Origin: Eggerthellaceae bacterium UBA3686
GTDB lineage: Bacteria; Actinomycetota; Coriobacteriia; Coriobacteriales; Eggerthellaceae
Length of the DNA stretch: 64,000 bases
Direction of reading: 5' to 3'
Assembly: GCA_002371495.1 (NCBI GenBank)
Contig: DFIX01000048.1
Location: forward strand, 1-64,000
Part shown: positions 58,118 to 64,000 of the stretch, one piece after another
How positions within the stretch are numbered: position 1 is the stretch's first letter
Layout of the letters: each line of letters begins with the position of its first letter
Notes under the pieces: generated by a model
The model's input: the letters and a program-made list of their open reading frames with translations, nothing else
What the model was told of the DNA's origin: nothing
Database searches by the model: none
Position numbers and translations under genes: made by a program

Positions 58118-58921
58118 CTATCGCTTAACTCCAAACAGCTTGTTGCGGAATGCGGTCAGATAGCCCTTGCAGAACGGATCTTCGCCCATCAAAGCCTCGG
58201 TCGCATACATCGCCGCAAGCATGTCCTGCGACATCGGGTCCATGATGGCGCTGTCCATGCCGTTGTACATGCACAGCGACAAGAACTGCATGTTGATGGC
58301 CTTGCGGTACGGCAAGCCGTAGCTGATATTCGAAAGGCCCGAGGTGATGTGCACTTCGGGGAACGCGTCCTTGATCATCTGCATGGTCTTGATAAAGCTG
58401 ACCATCGACTCCTGATTGGTGCCGAGCGTGGTCACCAGCGGGTCGAAAAGGATGTTGTCGTGCGCAACGCCAAACTCGTCAGCCTTTTCCATAATCTGCT
58501 GGGCAATCTTGAATTTGGTCTCCGGGTCATCGGGGATGCCCGTGTCATCGCACGTAAGAGCAACGACCTTCCAGTCGGTTCCCGCAATAGCCGGCAGGAT
58601 GACCTCGCACTTGTTCTTCTCCATCGAAATGGAGTTCAGGCAGCCTACCGTGTTGGCACGTGGCATCATGTCGACGATGACCTGCGGATCGGGGCTGTCC
58701 AGGCAAAGCGGTGTATCGGTAACTTCCTGCACCAGATCAATCAGCCACTCCATGGCCTCGTATTCTTGGTCGGGTTCGACACCAGCGCACACGTCGATGT
58801 AGGTCGCACCAGCGTCTGCCTGCTTCTTGGCGATCTCGCGGATGTAGTCGTCGTCGCGGTTCTGGATGGCCTCAAGCGTCTTGGGGATGAATCCGTTGAT
58901 TTTCTCGCCAATAATGATCAT
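58118..58921 (-). CDS. Methyltetrahydrofolate:corrinoid methyltransferase (pterin-binding)
   Basis: A 267-residue TIM-barrel enzyme of the AcsE/MtgA/MetH pterin-binding family. MIIIGEKINGFIPKTLEAI at the start, AGATYIDVCAG and LDSPDPQVI are typical, as are VALTCDDTGIP and ITSGLSNISYGLP. It would pass a methyl group from a corrinoid protein to tetrahydrofolate, the outlet of the pathway. The ATG at 58921 has AAAGGA 8 nt upstream. It follows the activator gene by 60 nt. Confidence 0.9.
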   Translation of the reverse strand: MIIIGEKINGFIPKTLEAIQNRDDDYIREIAKKQADAGATYIDVCAGVEPDQEYEAMEWLIDLVQEVTDTPLCLDSPDPQVIVDMMPRANTVGCLNSISMEKNKCEVILPAIAGTDWKVVALTCDDTGIPDDPETKFKIAQQIMEKADEFGVAHDNILFDPLVTTLGTNQESMVSFIKTMQMIKDAFPEVHITSGLSNISYGLPYRKAINMQFLSLCMYNGMDSAIMDPMSQDMLAAMYATEALMGEDPFCKGYLTAFRNKLFGVKR

Positions 58922-58981
58922 CGTAACGTTCCTTTCTCGTAATCGGTTCGGTCTTACCGCATAGCAGAGCGGCAAACAGTC

Positions 58982-61021
58982 CTATCTCGAATCGTCGGAA
59001 ACGAGGCCTACCTGGCGCGTGTCGACAAAGAAATGCTCGTTTTGTTCGTCGCGGTCCCAATCGGGAATCTCGGTGGCCAGCGCTTCGACGCGCGTCTCGA
59101 TGTAGATGTCGTTCTCTTCAGCACCCGACTTGGCGTAAACGTCGTTGCAGTTTACGGTCAGCTCGACGTTGTGAGCACCATTGTCCTTGGCGTTTTGAAG
59201 CACTTGCTTCTCGGAGAACTGCTTGGCGTATTCCTTGGCCTCGTCGAGCGTCGAGAAGAACTTGCGCTCGTAAGCCGAATGCAAGCTGAACCCGTCGTTG
59301 TTGTCGCCGGGTGTGATCAAGATGACCACGTTTTCGATGACGCGTGCCACCGCTGACCCGACGGCGTTGGCCACTTCGGCGTTCTCGGGAATGAACAGCT
59401 TGCAACCGATGCGCGCTGCCGCCCGGGGCACCCAAGACTTCACGGGAGCGCCAATGGCAATTAGCGGCAAGCTGATGTTGAATGACGCGTGCACGTAGTC
59501 GTTCTCGAGCGGATGCAGCTGCTTGCCGAAGAAATATGCGGCACCCGGATCTTCTAGCAGGTCGAACTTGGCACCTTCGTAGTTGACGAGGCTTTGCACG
59601 CTCGTATAGCACAACCTGTCGACCACCGCGTCGATCGCGCGCGTCACGAACGAGTCGAAATCCTCGTTGAAACGCTTGGCGAGCTTCTTCACCGCCAGCC
59701 GCGCTGCGTCTGAATTCCACAAATCCAGCTCGCCACAAGCGTGCAGCAAGTCAGTCGGGGTAATCGAGATCCTGCCCAATACTCCTGCATTGACAAGTCG
59801 GCGCAGATCAAGCAAGTTGGGCAGGGTCCCGAGTTTCTCAGCCAGCACGAAGATGTTGTGCGGTCCATCTTCAAGTGCGGCAATGGCCCTGCGCTCCAAA
59901 TCGGTCAGGACTATAGTGGCATCGCGGTTGTTGATCTGGAAGCAATCGACTACCTGGTCGAAGTTGAGCAAGTACCCGAACGGTATGTCGATGAGCTCAA
60001 GCTCGTGATAAAGATAGGGGTATTTATCGACGGCGTCGCAGAGCGGGTGCACGCGCTGCGGGCCGATTTTCAGCTTGCGGTTCATGTCCATCTGGATGTA
60101 GCTGTCGCCACCCAGACCGAACGTCGAGATGGCAGCCGCCTTCACCCGCGTGAAGAAGTTGCCGACGTTGGCGCCCTCTTCGTCGATGCGCGGAACGCCG
60201 TTCTTGGTCACGGCGACGTCGGTGGTCGTGCCGCCCATGTCGAGCACAAAGCCGTTTTCGACGCCCGAAAGGAACGTGGCGCCGATAATCGAGGCAGCGG
60301 GCCCCGAGAGCAGCGTCTCGATGGGCTTGTCCTTGGCCTTGTTCTCGCCGATGAGCGTTCCGTCGCCGCGCACGACCATGATTGGGGCCTTGATGCCCTT
60401 TTCGTCGAGCGAGCGACGCACAGCCTTCAGCAAATTGTCGATGATGGGCATGAGCTTTGCGTTGAGCACAGCCGTCACTGTACGTTCGTGGATGCCGAGA
60501 GAACGCGTAAGGTCATGAGCGCACACGACCGGCACGCCGAGCACTTCCTTGACGAGCTCCTTGGCCTTCAGCTCGTGTTCGGGATTGCGGATGCTCAGGT
60601 AGCCCGATATGGCGACGGCATCCACCTTGCCGCGCATTTCCTCGAGCGCGGCGCGAGCGGCCTGCTCGTCGAAAGGCTTGCGCTCGAGGCCCTTGACCGA
60701 ATGCCCGCCGTCAACGACATGCACCTCTGTAGCCGGAACCTCCCAGCGGCTGTCGAGCTCGAAACCGATCATGAGCAGACCGACCTCGCAACCGGCACCT
60801 TCGACGATGGCGTTTGTGGCCAACGTAGTCGAAAGCGAAACGATCTCGATGGCGTCGTAATCGTCAAATTCGACGAGGTTAATGCAGCTTGATATGCCGC
60901 GGCTCAGGTCATCGCGCGTAGTACGGCTCTTGGCTTTGGCAAGAACCTTGCGGTTGGCGCGGTCGAACACGACTCCGTCAGTGTAGGTTCCTCCCGTATC
61001 GATTCCGAGAACTAATGACAT
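58982..61021 (-). CDS. ASKHA-type corrinoid activation protein (hydantoinase/oxoprolinase family)
   Basis: A 679-residue protein of the hydantoinase A/oxoprolinase superfamily. The ATP sites are LVLGIDTGGTYTDGVVFD (residues 3-20) and VLDMGGTTTDVAVTKNG, and a third phosphate site GLGGDSYIQ is present. In MttB clusters such proteins are thought to re-activate the Co(II) corrinoid protein at the expense of ATP. There is no N-terminal 2Fe-2S domain as in RamA or ACE, so an outside electron donor would be needed. The ATG is followed by the normal family start. Confidence 0.85.
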   Translation of the reverse strand: MSLVLGIDTGGTYTDGVVFDRANRKVLAKAKSRTTRDDLSRGISSCINLVEFDDYDAIEIVSLSTTLATNAIVEGAGCEVGLLMIGFELDSRWEVPATEVHVVDGGHSVKGLERKPFDEQAARAALEEMRGKVDAVAISGYLSIRNPEHELKAKELVKEVLGVPVVCAHDLTRSLGIHERTVTAVLNAKLMPIIDNLLKAVRRSLDEKGIKAPIMVVRGDGTLIGENKAKDKPIETLLSGPAASIIGATFLSGVENGFVLDMGGTTTDVAVTKNGVPRIDEEGANVGNFFTRVKAAAISTFGLGGDSYIQMDMNRKLKIGPQRVHPLCDAVDKYPYLYHELELIDIPFGYLLNFDQVVDCFQINNRDATIVLTDLERRAIAALEDGPHNIFVLAEKLGTLPNLLDLRRLVNAGVLGRISITPTDLLHACGELDLWNSDAARLAVKKLAKRFNEDFDSFVTRAIDAVVDRLCYTSVQSLVNYEGAKFDLLEDPGAAYFFGKQLHPLENDYVHASFNISLPLIAIGAPVKSWVPRAAARIGCKLFIPENAEVANAVGSAVARVIENVVILITPGDNNDGFSLHSAYERKFFSTLDEAKEYAKQFSEKQVLQNAKDNGAHNVELTVNCNDVYAKSGAEENDIYIETRVEALATEIPDWDRDEQNEHFFVDTRQVGLVSDDSR

Positions 61022-61074
61022 TGTCGTCTCCGTTCCGCCGCCTTTCTGCGGCCTTGCCTTGTGTTGGACATTAC

Positions 61075-61150
61075 AGGTGAGCCGGATGAAGATATCGTCC
61101 AGCTCACCCCTGGTTCATGGCGCCGTCGCCGCTGAAGCTCACGGCGCCAT
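61075..61150. other. Two hairpins between the MttB-like and activator genes
   Basis: AGGTGAGC/GCTCACC (61075-61082 and 61102-61108) and ATGGCGCCGT/ACGGCGCCAT (61117-61126 and 61141-61150). Both stems are perfect or nearly so. Without T-tracts they may slow or process the polycistronic message and set gene ratios. Confidence 0.55.
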
Positions 61151-61169
61151 TCCTATGACTAACGCGTCT

Positions 61170-62657
61170 TTATTCGCCAGGTACGTGGCCGACTGCGTTC
61201 TCGACGCACTCGCGAATCTTCGCAGCGAGACCCTTCTCGAGCGGCTCCGGCTCGTGGTTCTCGATGATGTCGCGAACCTTCTCGTTGGCGACCTGGGTCA
61301 GCGTCTTGCCGCCCGCCTTCTCCCAAATCTCGCGTGCGCCGCGGTCGACGAGGCGAGCCTGGTAGTCATGGCGGATATTCTTCGGCTCGAAGGTACCCTC
61401 ATCGGGCTCTTCGTAAGGCTCAGCCGGCTCGAAGCGACCGCCGGGACCGACTTTCTCGATTTCCTTCAGGTCGAGGGTCTCGGGCGTGGTCTCGATGCCA
61501 GCCGTAAGACGGCGTGCCATGCCCAGAACCTCGTCGGCAATAACGACCAGGTCGAGGTTCGAGGTGGTGCCGTACTCGGCGTAGCCCGTGTCGTGGTTGA
61601 GGTTCGCGCCGGACATGTTGGTCATGGCCATGGACAGAGCGGCCTCAACGCCCGCCTGCTCGTCGATGACGCAGGTGTCGGTGCAGCCAGCGGTGCCGAA
61701 CAGCGGAATCTTCAGGTAATGGGCCACATCGGCCAGGCCGGCGAGCATCAGGTCGAGCTCGGGGGCGCCATAGCTGAAGATCGTGGACCCCATGTCGAGG
61801 ACGGTGTAGACGCCGCCCATGATGAACGGGGAGCCTTCCTTGGTGCACTGACCCAAGACCAGGCCGGACAGCGACTCGCACAGACCCTGGACCATAACGC
61901 CTGCCAGCGTCGCGGGTGCAGTGCCGCCAGCCATGATGCACGGCGTGTAGATGGTGGGCAGGCCCTTGCGTGCGCCGTAGACCATCTTCTGCGCGGCTTC
62001 GATGCAGTGAACGCCCGGCGAAATCGGCTCGGCGTACAGGCAGATGAACGGATGGTTGCGGAGCTCTTCCTCGCCGCCCGCGATGATCTCGGCCATCTTG
62101 ATGTTGTCTTCCTGGCCATACTGGTCGTTGCACACGGTGATGATCGGCTTATCGGTGTTCAGCACCATCTGCTCGAATTCGTGACGGTCGGAAACCAGCA
62201 GCGACACGTCCTGCACGATGCCGAGCGACATCGCGTAGTCGATGTTAGGCAGTGCGTCGAGCACCTTGGTTGCCCAGGCAACGCTCTGACGGGTTGCACG
62301 ATGGCGCTCGCCGGTGTAAGGATTGCGGGTGAACGGCGTGCAGGGGCCCGAACCGAAGTATGCATTGCCGCCCTCGAGGAACAGCTCGCGTTCGCCAGTG
62401 CGGCTGTTGCACAGCACGATATGCTTCTGGCAAGTCTGGATAGCGCGCTCGGTGATGTGCGGCGGGATGTGCGCAATGATGCCGTCGATGGTGCAGCCGG
62501 CCTTGCGCAGGATCTCGAGAGACTCGGGATCGTGGAACTCGGTGCCAGTCAGCCACATGGCTTCCTCAGCTGCAAAGACCAGTTCCTGGCACTGAGACTC
62601 GGTGAAGACGTTCATCTTCACGCCGGTGTTGGCCTTAAGATTAGTCCTGTATCTCAT
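61170..62657 (-). CDS. MttB-family (non-pyrrolysine) methyltransferase
   Basis: A 495-residue trimethylamine methyltransferase superfamily protein. The family pattern is seen in GGNAYFGSGPCTPFTRNPYTG split here as AYFGSGPCTPFTRNPYTG, KEGSPFIMGGVYTVLDMGST (central) and YGAPELDLMLAGLAD. No in-frame amber codon interrupts it, so it does not depend on pyrrolysine and belongs with MtgB-like enzymes that use quaternary amines such as glycine betaine. It would pass a methyl group from its substrate to a corrinoid protein. It starts 14 nt after the second MttB-like gene. Confidence 0.9.
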   Translation of the reverse strand: MRYRTNLKANTGVKMNVFTESQCQELVFAAEEAMWLTGTEFHDPESLEILRKAGCTIDGIIAHIPPHITERAIQTCQKHIVLCNSRTGERELFLEGGNAYFGSGPCTPFTRNPYTGERHRATRQSVAWATKVLDALPNIDYAMSLGIVQDVSLLVSDRHEFEQMVLNTDKPIITVCNDQYGQEDNIKMAEIIAGGEEELRNHPFICLYAEPISPGVHCIEAAQKMVYGARKGLPTIYTPCIMAGGTAPATLAGVMVQGLCESLSGLVLGQCTKEGSPFIMGGVYTVLDMGSTIFSYGAPELDLMLAGLADVAHYLKIPLFGTAGCTDTCVIDEQAGVEAALSMAMTNMSGANLNHDTGYAEYGTTSNLDLVVIADEVLGMARRLTAGIETTPETLDLKEIEKVGPGGRFEPAEPYEEPDEGTFEPKNIRHDYQARLVDRGAREIWEKAGGKTLTQVANEKVRDIIENHEPEPLEKGLAAKIRECVENAVGHVPGE

Positions 62658-62671
62658 TGAACTTTCCCTCC

Positions 62672-64000
62672 CTACTTGGCGCTCTCGATGATTCCGTCAA
62701 TGGCGCCTGCAACGCCTTCGTCGAGCGTCGGCAGGCTGTACGATGCCAGGAGCTGTTCGGTCTTCTCTTGGGTGCGCTGGCCAAGGGTGCGCGAACCCTC
62801 GGCTACCCAGTCGTCCAAGCGCTTGCGGTTCATCAGCGTGGGCCAGAACTGCTCGCTGCGGAAGTAGTAGCGGGTGTGCTTGGTCGCCAGGTAATTGCCG
62901 GCCGGCTGAACGTCTTCGATGACGCCGCGGGCCAAGCGGTCCTCGTCCATCTCGACGCCGCGGATGATGCGACGGGTCTCGCATGCGATCTCGTCGACGA
63001 GCACGAGCAGCGCCGGGTTGGACGCCACGCCGCTCTCGACGATACCGGCACCGATGATCAGGTTGTTGCCGGCCAGGCCAGCTGTGAGCGTCGACATGGC
63101 CGACTCCAGGCCGAGCTGCGCGTCAGAGCACTTCGAGTCGGTCGCGCCTGCAAAACCGAGCGAGGGGATCCTCAGGTAGCGCAGGATGTTCGCATAGCCG
63201 GCGCCAAGCAGGCTCACCTCGGGCGAACCGTAGGGACGCATCTCGTTGACGGTGTCGTTGTTGGTGAAGAAACCGCCGGTGATGAACGAGGCGCCTTCGC
63301 ATACGAACTGCGAAAGGGCGAGCGCGGCGATGGAGTTGGCAAGGGCGACGATCATGACGCCGGCGCTCTCGGCCGGGGCGGTGTCGCCGGAAACCAGCTC
63401 GTTGGACAGAATGACCGGTACGCCAGCCTCGGCTGCTACGGTGATGACTTCGAGGGCGTCAGCGCCGAGCGTCAGCGGTTCGGCAGTCACGACATGCAGA
63501 GCCATGAACGGGTCCATCTTCAGCTTGTCAGCGCCGCCCTTGATAGCTGCGGCCATGTCGATGATGGCCTTCGCCTGCTTGGCGTTCTTCACGTTCTGCA
63601 GGATGGGCTTGGTGGTGGCACCAGCCAGCACCTTGAACTCCTCGAGCTCGGCGATCTCGGCGTCGACGTCGGTCGGGAAACCGCCAGCCATCGCGAAATC
63701 GATGTCCTTCAGCATCTGGCACAGCTTGCCGTAGGTCTCGACATCTGCCAGCGCGAAGGGACGCTCGTTACCCGTCGTCTGGTCGAAATAGGTGTGGGGG
63801 GTGTAGCCGGGGCCGTAATGGGCCTGGCCCATCTCAAGGAGCATCGCACGCTTGCCAAAGCGGTCGCACAGGGTAACGCGAGAAGGAGCGGCCCTCAGCG
63901 CCCATTCGCTCTTGGCGCTGGGGATGCGCACGCGGCTGCCCTCGACGAAGCATCCGGCTTCGGCAAACACCTTCTGGGCAGCTTCGCTCTGGATTTCCAC
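62672..64000 (-). CDS. Second MttB-family methyltransferase, truncated by the window edge
   Basis: At least 442 residues; the 5' end lies beyond base 64000. The same superfamily pattern is seen: AHYGPGYTPHTYFDQTTG, CEGASFITGGFFTNNDTVN and YGSPEVSLLGAGYANILRYL. It is clearly diverged from its neighbour, so the two probably use different substrates or act as a pair. Again there is no in-frame amber codon in the visible part. A corrinoid protein gene may lie just upstream, outside the window. Confidence 0.88.
   Translation of the reverse strand: MEIQSEAAQKVFAEAGCFVEGSRVRIPSAKSEWALRAAPSRVTLCDRFGKRAMLLEMGQAHYGPGYTPHTYFDQTTGNERPFALADVETYGKLCQMLKDIDFAMAGGFPTDVDAEIAELEEFKVLAGATTKPILQNVKNAKQAKAIIDMAAAIKGGADKLKMDPFMALHVVTAEPLTLGADALEVITVAAEAGVPVILSNELVSGDTAPAESAGVMIVALANSIAALALSQFVCEGASFITGGFFTNNDTVNEMRPYGSPEVSLLGAGYANILRYLRIPSLGFAGATDSKCSDAQLGLESAMSTLTAGLAGNNLIIGAGIVESGVASNPALLVLVDEIACETRRIIRGVEMDEDRLARGVIEDVQPAGNYLATKHTRYYFRSEQFWPTLMNRKRLDDWVAEGSRTLGQRTQEKTEQLLASYSLPTLDEGVAGAIDGIIESAK

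Noticed and set aside
61170..64000. Pyrrolysine-containing trimethylamine methyltransferase
   Set aside because: Both frames are open without an in-frame TAG. No pyl genes are present.
1..64000. tRNA or rRNA genes, CRISPR arrays, prophage or intact insertion sequences
   Set aside because: I looked for cloverleaf-like stretches, regularly spaced direct repeats, transposase or integrase motifs in the intergenic parts and found none I could support.

Overview
The window is about 64 kb of GC-rich bacterial chromosome that most resembles a member of the Eggerthellaceae (Actinomycetota, Coriobacteriia). The assignment rests on gene content: a LuxR-type regulator with a large multi-membrane N-terminal half, a lysine-rich Ig-like tail on a surface protein, corrinoid methyltransferases of the MttB and UroD families, Fe-S aldo/keto reductases, and siroheme-dependent heme synthesis beside cytochrome c maturation genes. 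The genus cannot be fixed from sequence alone. No rRNA, tRNA, CRISPR array, prophage or intact insertion sequence was seen.

Layout. 1-2.4 kb: a secreted surface protein with a long leader. 2.5-8.1 kb: a minus-strand cytochrome c maturation operon ccmE-F-A-B-C-D, with a CxxxY-type CcmE and no ccmG or ccmH. 8.3-13.5 kb: proA, then two heme genes, a single-chain AhbD-AhbA-AhbB fusion and ahbC. 13.7-27 kb: mostly housekeeping and stand-alone genes (LuxR regulator, HIT protein, alanine racemase, an HTH/Zn-ribbon/TipAS regulator, CBS protein, deformylase homologue, MFS pump, FGase-like and QueG-like enzymes, YkvA-like protein, aldo/keto reductase, flavoprotein, lipoprotein). 27.3-35.7 kb: a SpoIIE/STAS/HATPase partner-switching module followed by an NHLM/NHLP-type peptide export system whose C39 domain has lost its catalytic residues. 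36-41.7 kb: PucR regulator divergent from a UroD-family methyltransferase, two gene relics, a MATE pump. 41.8-45 kb: csoR-copA-copZ with a visible CsoR-like operator. 45.3-52 kb: a DUF5714-like protein and a three-gene redox cluster. 52.2-57.8 kb: adenylate-forming ligase, acyl carrier protein, hypA, a chimeric relic, and a divergent pair of paralogous proteins of unknown function. 58.1-64 kb: a corrinoid one-carbon cluster (methyltetrahydrofolate methyltransferase, ASKHA activator, two MttB-like proteins, the second cut by the window edge).

The heme and ccm genes together suggest respiratory c-type cytochromes made from siroheme-derived heme. The MttB cluster and the distant UroD-type enzyme point to anaerobic demethylation of methylamines, betaines or methoxylated compounds into tetrahydrofolate. 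No corrinoid protein is inside the window.

The most unusual non-coding feature is a family of about 110-bp elements (four full copies, one divergent copy, two half copies). Their outer 21-25-nt arms are perfectly or nearly perfectly complementary within each copy but differ between copies, while an inner core of about 55 nt is conserved. Two further families of short palindromes are scattered between genes, and in one case a palindrome forms the start of a reading frame.
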